DNA of 22,951 nucleotides from ZC4RG17 sp035304485 (GTDB taxonomy: Bacteria > Actinomycetota > Acidimicrobiia > Spongiisociales > ZC4RG35): positions 1 through 22,951 of the forward strand of contig DATGPZ010000241.1 of assembly GCA_035304485.1 (NCBI GenBank). The letters are read 5' to 3'. The notes beneath the pieces were generated by a model that was not told the DNA's origin, made no database searches, and worked only from the letters and a program-made list of their open reading frames with translations. A program made the position numbers and the translations under genes. Each line of letters starts with the position of its first letter. Position 1 is the stretch's first letter. Of the stretch, positions 15,757 through 22,951 are shown in pieces.

Positions 15757-17106
15757 ATGTCTGTAGTCGCTCGCGGCAAATACTTGATCGAAGGCGGAAC
15801 CGTGCTTTCGATGGACCCCGAGATCGGCCTCCTGGATCGGGGATCCGTCCTGATCGACGACGGTCGCATACTGATGGTGGCCCCCGAGGTGGACGCCGCC
15901 GACGCGGCAGGTGCCGAAGTGGTCGATGCCGCTGGGCAGATCGTCATGCCGGGCCTGATCGAATCCCATTTCCACATGTGGTCGAGCGTCGGCCGCAACT
16001 TCATCGCCGAGGGATACGAGTACTTCCCGGTGAAGTGGGACACGGCGCCTCACTATCGCCCGGAGGACTACTACGCCAGTGTCCTGCTGAGTGCGGTGGG
16101 GGCTCTCTCGGCCGGCATCACGACCGTGCACAACTGGTCCCACAACATCCTGTCACCGGCGCACGCCGACGCCGAATTGCAGGCGCATCGCGACTCTCTG
16201 ATTCGCGCCCGATACTCCTACGGCCACCGCGATTCGCTGCCACTCGATGAGGCGCTCGACTTCACAGACATCGATCGAGTTCGAGAGGAGTGGTTCGTCG
16301 AGGCCGGCGGCCTCGACGGCCTCGTTCACCTCGGTGTGAACCTCCGGGGCCCCGATATCGGAGGGATGGACATCTTCGAGCGGGAGATGGAGGAAGCCAC
16401 CGAGCGCTCCCTTCCGGTCTCCATCCACGCCGAGCAGGGTGGTGTGAGCAAGATCGACGCCCCAGCGCTGGAAGCGGCGGGTTACCTCGGTCCCCAGCTC
16501 CTGATCTGCCACTATCTCCCGGCCCGGGACGTCGATATGGAGGCGATGGCTCGAACCGGCACTTCCCTCAGCTATGCGGTCCATTCGGAGCTGCGCATGG
16601 CGGTTGCCGGTGACCCCCGCGACGCCTTGTTGCGCTTTCGGGATGCCGGCGTGACGGTTTCGTTGTCGATCGATGCCACTTCCATCGCCCCCATCGACAT
16701 GTTCGAGGCGATGACCGTGGCGTGGAACATGGGCATTCCGTGGGAAGGAACGCCGAGCGCCGAGCGGGAACCCCTCACCTTCCGCCAGTGCATCGAGATG
16801 GCGACGATCGACGGAGCCAAGGCGTTGGGCATCGACGATCAGGTGGGCTCCCTGACCCCCGGCAAGAGAGCGGATCTGATTTCGATTCGCGGGGGTGATC
16901 TCAACGTCGCGCCGGTGGCTGACGTCGAGTCGACCGTGGTGCGCTCGGTGAGGGCTTCCAATGTCGATTCGGTCATGGTGGACGGCCGGTTTCTCAAGCG
17001 GGGTGGCGAATTGGTCGTCCATGATGCCGCCCGGATCGTGGCGATGGCAGAGGAGTCGGCGATGGCGGTGAGGCGACGGTCCGGGGGCCGGCTCGCCCCC
17101 GACTGA
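15757..17106 (+). CDS. Amidohydrolase-superfamily protein, Atz/Trz (chlorohydrolase/deaminase)-like
   Basis: A cytoplasmic metal-dependent hydrolase of 449 residues: a small beta-sandwich formed by both termini around a TIM barrel. Metal and catalytic residues are complete for the single-metal deaminase type: His71 and His73 in ESHFHMW (69-75), His224 and Glu226 in SIHAEQ (223-227), His252 in CHYLP (251-255) and Asp306 in SIDATS (304-309), where most relatives have GTDGA. The C-terminal ALGI...GSLTPGKRADL stretch is typical. Relatives deaminate or dehalogenate N-heterocycles, guanine or amino-substituted rings; the substrate here is unknown. ATG 15757 follows AGGAGG closely. It lies between the GntR gene and the second importer, so it may act on what that importer brings in. 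Confidence 0.92.
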   Translation: MSVVARGKYLIEGGTVLSMDPEIGLLDRGSVLIDDGRILMVAPEVDAADAAGAEVVDAAGQIVMPGLIESHFHMWSSVGRNFIAEGYEYFPVKWDTAPHYRPEDYYASVLLSAVGALSAGITTVHNWSHNILSPAHADAELQAHRDSLIRARYSYGHRDSLPLDEALDFTDIDRVREEWFVEAGGLDGLVHLGVNLRGPDIGGMDIFEREMEEATERSLPVSIHAEQGGVSKIDAPALEAAGYLGPQLLICHYLPARDVDMEAMARTGTSLSYAVHSELRMAVAGDPRDALLRFRDAGVTVSLSIDATSIAPIDMFEAMTVAWNMGIPWEGTPSAEREPLTFRQCIEMATIDGAKALGIDDQVGSLTPGKRADLISIRGGDLNVAPVADVESTVVRSVRASNVDSVMVDGRFLKRGGELVVHDAARIVAMAEESAMAVRRRSGGRLAPD

Positions 17107-17159
17107 TCGCTCGTCTGGTCCTCCTCGTCGGCGGTTCTACCTCGATGAGCCAGCCCGAT

Positions 17160-17171
17160 TCAAGCGATTGC
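17160..17171. promoter_or_regulatory. Candidate LacI-family operator, site f
   Basis: TCAAGCGATTGC matches GCAAnCGnTTGC except at the first base. It lies 73 bp before the receptor gene of transporter 2; TAATGT (17174-17179), immediately after it, could be a -10. Its centre is 34 bp from site g. Confidence 0.55.
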
Positions 17172-17193
17172 GGTAATGTGTCGGGCGCCCGCC

Positions 17194-17205
17194 ACAAACG
17201 GTTGC
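17194..17205. promoter_or_regulatory. Candidate LacI-family operator, site g
   Basis: ACAAACGGTTGC matches GCAAnCGnTTGC except at the first base. It lies 39 bp before the receptor start, downstream of the possible -10 at 17174-17179, where a bound repressor would block elongation or clearance. Confidence 0.52.
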
Positions 17206-17243
17206 AGCCGCGGCGGTGCCGAAAATCCGAAGAGGAGGACGAA

Positions 17244-18599
17244 ATGATCGAGCGAGCAGTCGCTCTACTAGCCGTGATGGCTATGGTCCTGGCCGCTTGC
17301 GGTGGCGACGGCGGCGCGGACACCACCGTGGCTTCCGAAACGACGGCTGGAGGATCCGCCACGACCGCCGGAGGACCCGATACCACGAGCGGCGGTGGGG
17401 ATGGAGGCGACGGTGGCGAGGCTCCGTCCGGCGATCCGATCGTGATCGGCAGCACGTTGGCTTTGACCGGGCCCTTGGCGCCCACCGCCGCCATCCACAA
17501 GGTGGCAGGCGATCTATTCGTCGAGCGTCTCAACGCCAACGGTGGCCTGCTGGGCAGGCCGGTCGAGTGGCGGGTGCTCGATGACGAGTCGGTGGCAGAC
17601 CAGGCAGCAGCCCTGTACGAGAGGCTCATCACCGAGGATCAGGTGGACCTCATCATGGGCCCCTACGGGACGGGTGCCATCGCGGCCGCCATCCAGGTGG
17701 CCGAGAGGTATGGGTACGTCTACCCCCAGCACACCGGCAGCCTGACCTATGCCTTCGGGTACGAGTGTCACTTCCCGTCGTGGCCTACCGGGCGTTATCC
17801 GAACGTCACCAATCCCGAGCTCGTCTTCGACGCTCTGGAGTCGACCGGAAACCCGCCCGAGACGATGGCCTTCGTGATCAATCAGTTCCCGGGCTCGATG
17901 TTCGTTGCCTACGGCAATCCGGACACCGGCGATCCGCAGGATGCCCGCGGGGCAGTGGCGATCGCAGAAGAGCGTGGCTACGAGGTGGTTCTCGACGTCC
18001 AGTACCCGCTCGACATCAGCGACTGGGGACCGATCGCTGCGCAGGTCCGGGACGCCGATCCGGACTTCGTGTACCTCGGGGCCTTGGGCGTGGACGGGCC
18101 GAACCTGATCGCCGCCCTCGATGCGTTGAACTATCAGCCGGCCGGCATGTTCATGCAGTGGCCCGCCCCCGGTCCCGTCCTCGGCGCAGGCGAGAGCGCG
18201 GAGGGTGTGCTGTCGGTGACCGCCTTCGAATCGCATCCGCCGTTCACGGATGATCCCGACAACGCCGAGATCGCCGATGCCTTCCGGGAGGCCGCCACGG
18301 AAGCCGGCATCCCCTACCCGGAGATGGAGACCCAGGCGAGCGCGTCCTGGGCTGCCTGGCAGACGCTGGTGGCAGGCGTCGAAGGTGCCGGGGAACTCGA
18401 CAACGAAGCCGCCTGTGAGTACCTCCGCAACAACGAGATCGAGACGATCTTCGGCGCGTACACGTACGGCACCGAAGAGAACAACTACTACGGAGACCTG
18501 TCCTACGTGAAGCAGGTCCAGGACGGTGACTGGTTCGTGGTGTACCCCGAGGAGTACGCCGCTCCGGATCGCACGCTGGAATACTCACCGGACAACTAG
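17244..18599 (+). CDS. ABC transporter substrate-binding lipoprotein (Peripla_BP_6 / LivK-like), transporter 2
   Basis: An extracytoplasmic receptor of 451 residues. A short signal peptide ends in the lipobox LAAC, with Cys19 as predicted lipidation site, followed by a Gly/Thr/Ala-rich linker (about 20-60) and a type I periplasmic-binding domain starting IVIGSTLALTGPLAP. ATG 17244 has AGGAGG 5 nt upstream. The longer open frame upstream would lack a signal peptide and run through operators f and g. It differs clearly in sequence from the receptor of transporter 1, so the two importers probably take different, perhaps sequentially used, compounds. A strong hairpin follows 11 nt after its stop. 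Confidence 0.93.
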   Translation: MIERAVALLAVMAMVLAACGGDGGADTTVASETTAGGSATTAGGPDTTSGGGDGGDGGEAPSGDPIVIGSTLALTGPLAPTAAIHKVAGDLFVERLNANGGLLGRPVEWRVLDDESVADQAAALYERLITEDQVDLIMGPYGTGAIAAAIQVAERYGYVYPQHTGSLTYAFGYECHFPSWPTGRYPNVTNPELVFDALESTGNPPETMAFVINQFPGSMFVAYGNPDTGDPQDARGAVAIAEERGYEVVLDVQYPLDISDWGPIAAQVRDADPDFVYLGALGVDGPNLIAALDALNYQPAGMFMQWPAPGPVLGAGESAEGVLSVTAFESHPPFTDDPDNAEIADAFREAATEAGIPYPEMETQASASWAAWQTLVAGVEGAGELDNEAACEYLRNNEIETIFGAYTYGTEENNYYGDLSYVKQVQDGDWFVVYPEEYAAPDRTLEYSPDN

Positions 18600-18610
18600 C
18601 GCGAACCGCA

Positions 18611-18648
18611 GGAGGAGGCGCTGGGCGCTCTGACCCGGCGCCTCCTCC
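18611..18648. repeat. Strong stem-loop between receptor and permease genes of transporter 2
   Basis: Perfect 11-bp arms GGAGGAGGCGC (18611-18621) and GCGCCTCCTCC (18638-18648). The stem can extend inward by TGGG/CCCG, with one wobble pair, to 15 bp around an 8-nt loop. There is no T-run after it. Its place right after the receptor gene suggests mRNA stabilisation or partial termination that sets receptor excess over membrane parts. Confidence 0.75.
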
Positions 18649-18673
18649 CCGATCGACAGGAGAGCTCGACCGC

Positions 18674-19543
18674 GTGTCCTTGATGACACAAGCCGTCGTG
18701 TCGGGGATCCTCAGCGGAGGCCTCTACGCGATGATGTCCCTCGGCATGTCCCTCAGTTGGGGTGTGCTCAAGATCATCAACCTGGCCCACTTCTCGTTCA
18801 TCCTCTTCTCCGGCTACATCACCTACCAACTCGCCTTTTCGTACGGCTGGGACCCGTTCCTCGCCATCGTCGTGTGCGTGCCGCTGTTCGCCCTGGTGGG
18901 CATGGCTCTCCAGTGGCTGTTCGATCGGGTGAGGGTGTCGGAATTCGAGTCGCTGCTCCTCACGTTCGGGATCTTCATCATCTTCGAGAGCCTGATCTCG
19001 ACGGTGTGGACCGCGGACTTCCGCCGTATGGACACCGTCCAGAACCCGTATCAGTCGCAGTCCGTCTGGGTGGGTGACGTGGCGCTCCCGGTCCCGCAAC
19101 TGGCCGCCTTCGTCGTCGCCGTGGTCATCGCATTCGGCACCCGTTATCTGCTGGACCGCACCGACTTCGGCCGGGCCGTGCGCGCCCTTTCCCAGGATCG
19201 GGCCGTCGCCCGCGCCTTCGGAGTCGACCCTCATCGGGTGGCGATGCGCCTCGCCGGGTTGGCGGCGGCTTTCGCCGCCCTCGCCGGAGTTTTCATCGCC
19301 ATGAGCCGAGCCCTGTTCCCGGGTCTGGCGGTCGAGTGGTTCGGGATCGTCTTCTCGGTCGTGATCCTGGGCGGTCTCGGCAGCACCCTCGGCACCCTGA
19401 TCGCGGCGGTGATCATCGGCCTGGTCGGAGGTGTGGCCACGGTCCTCGGCGGGCCGCCGATGGCACCACTGGCGATCTTTCTCGTCCTGATCGCCACGCT
19501 TCTGTTCCGTCCCCAGGGCATCCTCGGGAGATCGTCGGCATGA
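18674..19543 (+). CDS. Branched-chain amino acid-type (HAAT) ABC transporter permease, LivH-like, transporter 2
   Basis: A membrane permease of 289 residues with multiple hydrophobic segments. The LivH mark reads SLGMSLSWGVLKIINLAHF (about 22-40), and the coupling loop reads VRALSQDRAVARAFGVD. GTG 18674 is taken as the start, with AGGAG at 18658-18662; ATG 18683 (three codons later) is an equal alternative. The stop overlaps the LivM-like ATG by 4 nt. It belongs to the same operon as the receptor, beyond the 18611-18648 hairpin. Confidence 0.91.
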   Translation: MSLMTQAVVSGILSGGLYAMMSLGMSLSWGVLKIINLAHFSFILFSGYITYQLAFSYGWDPFLAIVVCVPLFALVGMALQWLFDRVRVSEFESLLLTFGIFIIFESLISTVWTADFRRMDTVQNPYQSQSVWVGDVALPVPQLAAFVVAVVIAFGTRYLLDRTDFGRAVRALSQDRAVARAFGVDPHRVAMRLAGLAAAFAALAGVFIAMSRALFPGLAVEWFGIVFSVVILGGLGSTLGTLIAAVIIGLVGGVATVLGGPPMAPLAIFLVLIATLLFRPQGILGRSSA

Positions 19544-20703
19544 AGGGGCTGGCACGCCGCCCCTGGTTCGCCCCGGTCGTCACCCTGATGGTGGCCGCCG
19601 CGCTGTGGTTCTACCCGAACCTGCTGGATGCCGCCGGGTGGCCGGTCTTCTATCTCCTGTTCGCCTACACGGTCTTCTTCTGGACCGCCCAGTCATCGAG
19701 CTGGAATCTGTTCACCGGCTTCTCGGGGTACTTCAGCTTCGGCCAAGGTGCCTTCTACGGCGTCGGGGTCTATGCCGTGGGTGTCCTCGTCGTGAAGCAG
19801 GGCTGGCCGCTCCTGCCGACCTTCCTGGTTGGTGGGCTGCTCTCGGCGATGCTCGGCCTGTTCATCGGATTGATCGTGTTCCGGCTTCGTCGCCTGAGAG
19901 GCGAGATCTTCGCGCTCATGACATTGGCTGTCGCCTTCGTGCTCGGTGCCGTTGCCCGTGTCAGCTCTACGATCGACGGGGGCCAGGGGATCCCCCTCTC
20001 CTCGGTGCCGGTACCGGAAGCTCTCGGCAGTCACCCCGAGATGATCTTCCGCTTGGGCCTGATCACCGCCGTGCTGGCAGTCGTGGTCGCCCAGGTCGTT
20101 CAGCACTCCCGACTCGGATGGGGGTTGTTCTCCATCCGCGACGACGAGGACGTGGCCGAGACGCTGGGCGTGCCCACTTTCAGGTTCAAGATGGTGGCGC
20201 TCGGGCTGACGGCGTTCCTGGCAGGGCTGTCGGGTGCGGTCCACGCTCTCCAGGTCAGCTATGTGACGATCGAGGAGGTGTTCAACATCCGGGTGCCACT
20301 CATGGTGATTCTCATGAGCATCCTCGGTGGAACCCGTCATTGGATGGGGCCCGTTCTCGGGGCCCTGGTGGTGCACACGATGAGTGATCGCCTCAACCGC
20401 GCCGGGCTCGAGGCAGTGAGCGACCTGATCATCGGTGGGTTGCTGATCCTGATGATCGTGGCCGTGAAGGAGGGCCTGTATCTGAGGATGCGCGAGCGTC
20501 CCTGGGCGACTTCGATCGGCGGCATCCTCGGCGTCGCAGCCGGTTTCGTGATCGGCCCCCTGGACTCGGCCGTCACACACCTCGCCTATGTGCTGCTCGG
20601 TGCCGTGCTGGGGGCCATGGTTCCGCAAGGCAGGCGTGGCGGGCGTCCTTCCAGCCCTGGGGCACCGGCCGCCGAGGCGATCGAGGAGGCGGTCGGTGGC
20701 TGA
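19540..20703 (+). CDS. Branched-chain amino acid-type (HAAT) ABC transporter permease, LivM-like, transporter 2
   Basis: A 387-residue membrane permease, longer than transporter 1's LivM-like protein. The LivM signature GFSGYFSFGQGAFYGVG lies at 60-76, and the coupling loop SIRDDEDVAETLGV at 198-211. After the usual end of the family domain (about 318) there are two further hydrophobic segments (about 324-340 and 345-361) and a Gly/Pro/Ala-rich tail. The tail includes VPQGRR, encoded by a 19-bp stretch identical to one in the LivF-like gene of transporter 1. ATG 19540 overlaps the previous stop; the LivG-like GTG overlaps its end by 8 nt. Confidence 0.91.
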   Translation: MKGLARRPWFAPVVTLMVAAALWFYPNLLDAAGWPVFYLLFAYTVFFWTAQSSSWNLFTGFSGYFSFGQGAFYGVGVYAVGVLVVKQGWPLLPTFLVGGLLSAMLGLFIGLIVFRLRRLRGEIFALMTLAVAFVLGAVARVSSTIDGGQGIPLSSVPVPEALGSHPEMIFRLGLITAVLAVVVAQVVQHSRLGWGLFSIRDDEDVAETLGVPTFRFKMVALGLTAFLAGLSGAVHALQVSYVTIEEVFNIRVPLMVILMSILGGTRHWMGPVLGALVVHTMSDRLNRAGLEAVSDLIIGGLLILMIVAVKEGLYLRMRERPWATSIGGILGVAAGFVIGPLDSAVTHLAYVLLGAVLGAMVPQGRRGGRPSSPGAPAAEAIEEAVGG

Positions 20704-21427
20704 CCTCCGTTTCGAGAACGTCGTGAAGCACTTCGGCGGAGTCCACGCCCTGGACGGTGTGACCGGGCACGTCTCCGGAGGGGAGATCCTGGGTTTGGTA
20801 GGCCCGAACGGATCCGGCAAGTCGACTCTCATCCACGTCCTCAGTGGCCATTACGACGCCGACGACGGCCGAATCACCTTCGACGGAGAGGACATCACGG
20901 AGCGGCCCGCTCACCGTGTGATCGAGATGGGCGTCGCCCGTACCTATCAGATTCCCCGGCCGTTCTCCACCATGACCGCCCTCGAGAACGTCTCGGTGCC
21001 CCTGATGTTCGGCGCCCAGCCGATGCGTCCCGAAGCGGCCCGCCAGGCAGCGCGCGAGTGGCTCGGGTTCACCGGGCTCGAGGCCTACGCCGACCAGCCC
21101 ATCTCCAGCCTCAATCTCCACCAACTCAAATACCTGGAGTTGGCGAGGGCGCTGGCGGCCCGTCCCCGCCTGGTGTTCCTCGACGAGGTGCTGTCGGGGT
21201 TGAATCCCTCGGAGATCAACGACTCGATCGAGATGGTGAGGCGGATCCACGCCAGCGGGATCACGATCGTGATCGTGGAGCACCTGGTCCGGGTGGTGAC
21301 GTCGCTGGCCACGCGCATCATGGTCCTCGACCGGGGCAGGGTCATCGCCGACGGCGACCCGGGGGAGGTCATGCGGAAACCAGAGGTGGTGACCGCCTAT
21401 CTCGGAAAGCGAGCCCAAGGTGCTTGA
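20696..21427 (+). CDS. Branched-chain amino acid-type ABC transporter ATP-binding protein, LivG-like, transporter 2
   Basis: An ATPase of 243 residues with Walker A GPNGSGKS (36-43), Q-loop Gln85, Walker B LVFLDEV (159-165) and H-loop His196. The ABC signature, LSGGQ in most members, is LNLHQ (139-143), and Walker B ends DEV instead of DEP; such departures occur in some LivG-like proteins and the nucleotide-binding residues are intact. GTG 20696 has GAGGAGG 6 nt upstream and overlaps the LivM-like stop by 8 nt. The frame upstream of this point overlaps the permease and is not used. Confidence 0.92.
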   Translation: MADLRFENVVKHFGGVHALDGVTGHVSGGEILGLVGPNGSGKSTLIHVLSGHYDADDGRITFDGEDITERPAHRVIEMGVARTYQIPRPFSTMTALENVSVPLMFGAQPMRPEAARQAAREWLGFTGLEAYADQPISSLNLHQLKYLELARALAARPRLVFLDEVLSGLNPSEINDSIEMVRRIHASGITIVIVEHLVRVVTSLATRIMVLDRGRVIADGDPGEVMRKPEVVTAYLGKRAQGA

Positions 21428-22124
21428 GGTCGAGTCGATTCGGGCAGGCTACGGCCAGGCCCAGGCGCTCTGGGACGTGTCACTGACGGTCGGCGACGGC
21501 GAGATCGTCACGATCATCGGTCCCAACGGCGCCGGCAAGAGCACCCTCGTGAATGTCCTGGCGGGAATCCACCCTGCGTGGGGAGGCCGGATGGTCTTCG
21601 ACGGGGTCGACCTCGGGGCGCTGGCGCCGCACGAGGTCTGCACCGCGGGAATCGCGGTGGTTCCCGAAGGCCGGCAGGTCTTCTCCGAGATGACCGTCAC
21701 CGACAACCTCCTGATCGGGGCTTATCACGCCGATGCCCGTGCTCGTCGCACGCAGAACTACGACCGGGTGTGCGAGATCTTCCCCATCCTCGCCGAGCGT
21801 TCGAACCAACTCGCCGGCAGCCTCAGTGGAGGTGAGCAGCAGATGCTGGCCATCGGCCGGGCCCTGATGGCCGAGCCCCGCCTGCTCCTGCTCGACGAGC
21901 CTTCGCTGGGCCTGGCTCCCGTGATCGTCGACACGATCTTCGAGATCCTGCGTCGCATCCACGAAGACGGAACCGCCGTTCTGGTGGTGGAACAGAACGT
22001 CGTCGAGGCTCTCGAACTCGCCGCCCGCGGCTACGTCCTCGAGCAGGGCAGTATCGTCAAGGAAGCTCCTTCGGGCGAGCTGTTGGACGATCCCGCGGTG
22101 CGCAGCGCCTACCTCGGAGTGTGA
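21420..22124 (+). CDS. Branched-chain amino acid-type ABC transporter ATP-binding protein, LivF-like, transporter 2
   Basis: The last importer gene, 234 residues, with Walker A GPNGAGKS (34-41), VPEGRQVF (81-88), signature LSGGEQ (135-140), Walker B LLLLDEP (155-161) and VEQN (190-193) in the H-loop position. GTG 21420 overlaps the LivG-like stop by 8 nt, as for the matching pair in transporter 1. No terminator hairpin is seen between its stop and the next operator at 22140. Confidence 0.93.
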   Translation: MLEVESIRAGYGQAQALWDVSLTVGDGEIVTIIGPNGAGKSTLVNVLAGIHPAWGGRMVFDGVDLGALAPHEVCTAGIAVVPEGRQVFSEMTVTDNLLIGAYHADARARRTQNYDRVCEIFPILAERSNQLAGSLSGGEQQMLAIGRALMAEPRLLLLDEPSLGLAPVIVDTIFEILRRIHEDGTAVLVVEQNVVEALELAARGYVLEQGSIVKEAPSGELLDDPAVRSAYLGV

Positions 22125-22136
22125 CGGGGACTCCCA

Positions 22137-22165
22137 TTCGCAACCGTTTGCAGGACTGGTAGCCT
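22137..22165 (+). promoter_or_regulatory. Candidate promoter with LacI-family operator (site h) before the PPOX gene
   Basis: TTCGCA (22137-22142) and TAGCCT (22160-22165) are 17 bp apart. The operator GCAACCGTTTGC (22140-22151), a full match to GCAAnCGnTTGC, overlaps the -35 and spacer. Transcription would start about 22172, at or next to ATG 22173, giving a leaderless mRNA; no ribosome site is visible, which agrees. Confidence 0.55.
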
Positions 22166-22172
22166 CGGTCGG

Positions 22173-22556
22173 ATGCTGGAAGCCAAGGCAAGAGAACTCC
22201 TCGAAGGCCCCAACTACGCGACGATCACCACCCTCATGCCCGACGGGTATCCCCAGACCCACATCGTCTGGGTAGGAACCGACGGAGAGCACGTCCTGGT
22301 CAACACTGAACGCCATCGCCAGAAGGCACGAAATGCGGAGCGCAACCCGAAGGTGACGGTGACGGTGTGGGATCGCAACGACATGTGGAGCTGGGTCGAG
22401 ATCCGGGGTGACGTCGTCGAGGTGGTGGGCGGACCCGAGGCTCGGGCCCACATCGACGAGCTGTCGCGGAAGTACCTGGGGCACGACTACCAGAACCCGG
22501 TTCAAACCGAACGCGTGATCCTCAAGATCGCTCCCCGGCGTCAACTCGTCCGCTGA
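22173..22556 (+). CDS. PPOX-class split-barrel protein (pyridoxamine 5'-phosphate oxidase-like; probably F420- or FMN-binding)
   Basis: A 127-residue single-domain split beta-barrel. The fold shows in YATITTLMPDGYPQTHIVWV (15-34), the basic RHRQKARNAERNPKV stretch (47-61) that binds the phosphate of the flavin in Rv1155-like proteins, and VEIRGDVVEV (75-84). In actinobacteria this group often binds F420 and reduces conjugated or quinone-like compounds, while others bind FMN or haem; nothing here decides. The operator at 22140 puts it under the same control as the hydrolase operon (inference). It precedes the amidohydrolase by 5 nt, so the two are one operon. Confidence 0.85.
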   Translation: MLEAKARELLEGPNYATITTLMPDGYPQTHIVWVGTDGEHVLVNTERHRQKARNAERNPKVTVTVWDRNDMWSWVEIRGDVVEVVGGPEARAHIDELSRKYLGHDYQNPVQTERVILKIAPRRQLVR

Positions 22557-22561
22557 TCGCA

Positions 22562-22951
22562 GTGACGCGCAACGACGCCCTGTTGACTGGCGGTCCGATC
22601 TGGACCGGACACCGCCACGTCGAGGCGGTCGCCATCGCCGACGGGCGGGTCGTCGCCGCCGGCAGGCGCGAGGAGGCCGAGTCGTCATTGCGGGCCGGTT
22701 TCGACGTGATCGACCTGGAAGGTCGGCGTGCCATCCCGGGTCTGATCGACTCCCATGTGCACGTCCTCCGGGCCGGCCTGACCTGGAACCACACGGTGCG
22801 CTGGGACGACATCGACTCGCTCGAGGAGGGACTGGCGCGGATCCGCCGGGCCGCCGCCTCCCGACCCGCCGGCACCTGGCTCCGCGTCCTGGGCGGCTGG
22901 CATCCGGGTCGATTCCGGGAAGGAAGAGGGCCCACCCCTGAGGAGCTGGAC
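22562..22951 (+). CDS. Amidohydrolase family 3 protein, YtcJ-like, 3' end missing
   Basis: The first 130 residues of a metal-dependent hydrolase; the gene runs off the window. It shows the N-terminal beta-sandwich strand ALLTGGPIWTG, then VIDLEGRRAIPGLIDSHVHV with metal ligands His65 and His67, and further on GGWHPGRF...PTPEELD, typical of the YtcJ/N-substituted formamide deformylase group (family 3). Later ligands lie outside the window. GTG 22562 starts 5 nt after the PPOX stop; no clear ribosome site is visible, so it is probably coupled. It is a different subgroup from the Atz/Trz amidohydrolase at 15757, giving the locus two unlike amidohydrolases. Confidence 0.85.
   Translation, partial: MTRNDALLTGGPIWTGHRHVEAVAIADGRVVAAGRREEAESSLRAGFDVIDLEGRRAIPGLIDSHVHVLRAGLTWNHTVRWDDIDSLEEGLARIRRAAASRPAGTWLRVLGGWHPGRFREGRGPTPEELD

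Overview
The window is a densely packed, GC-rich stretch with many GTG starts, short gaps and 1-8 nt stop/start overlaps. The two substrate-binding lipoproteins carry Thr/Asp/Glu/Gly-rich linkers after their lipobox. This points to a high-GC actinobacterium, and the linker style makes me think of Acidimicrobiia or a related uncultured lineage (inference). There are 25 protein genes, two of them cut by the window edges. I see no RNA gene, phage, transposase or CRISPR array. The longest gene-free stretch is the 285 bp divergent promoter region at 5532-5816.

Layout: (1) 1-2767 is an operon of a beta-hydroxyacid dehydrogenase (5' end missing), a GabD-type aldehyde dehydrogenase and a Rid-family protein. 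(2) 2881-3888 is a LacI-family regulator, followed by an SDR-fold protein without catalytic residues (3926-4624). (3) 4635-5531 on the minus strand is a two-domain cupin. (4) 5817-14772 is one long apparent operon: a crotonase-fold hydrolase resembling 6-oxocamphor hydrolase, a second beta-hydroxyacid dehydrogenase, a split transketolase (two genes), a second Rid protein, and a complete branched-chain-amino-acid-type (HAAT) ABC importer. (5) 14893-17106 holds a GntR/FCD regulator and an Atz/Trz-type amidohydrolase. (6) 17244-22124 is a second complete HAAT importer. (7) 22173-22951 holds a PPOX-type split-barrel flavoprotein and the start of a YtcJ-like amidohydrolase.

The strongest signal beyond the genes is a set of eight palindromes of the form GCAAnCGnTTGC, of the kind LacI/PurR-family regulators bind. 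They lie in front of the LacI gene, the SDR gene, the cupin, the hydrolase operon, the second importer and the PPOX/amidohydrolase pair. At the cupin, hydrolase and PPOX starts they overlap plausible -35/-10 elements. A weak ninth site precedes the Atz/Trz amidohydrolase. The locus therefore reads as one locally regulated catabolic island: two importers, amidohydrolases and Rid proteins (suggesting a nitrogen-containing or enamine-forming substrate), a retro-Claisen-type C-C hydrolase (suggesting a cyclic 1,3-diketone intermediate), a two-subunit transketolase, and dehydrogenases for hydroxyacid and semialdehyde products. I do not recognise it as a described pathway, and the substrate cannot be named from sequence alone.
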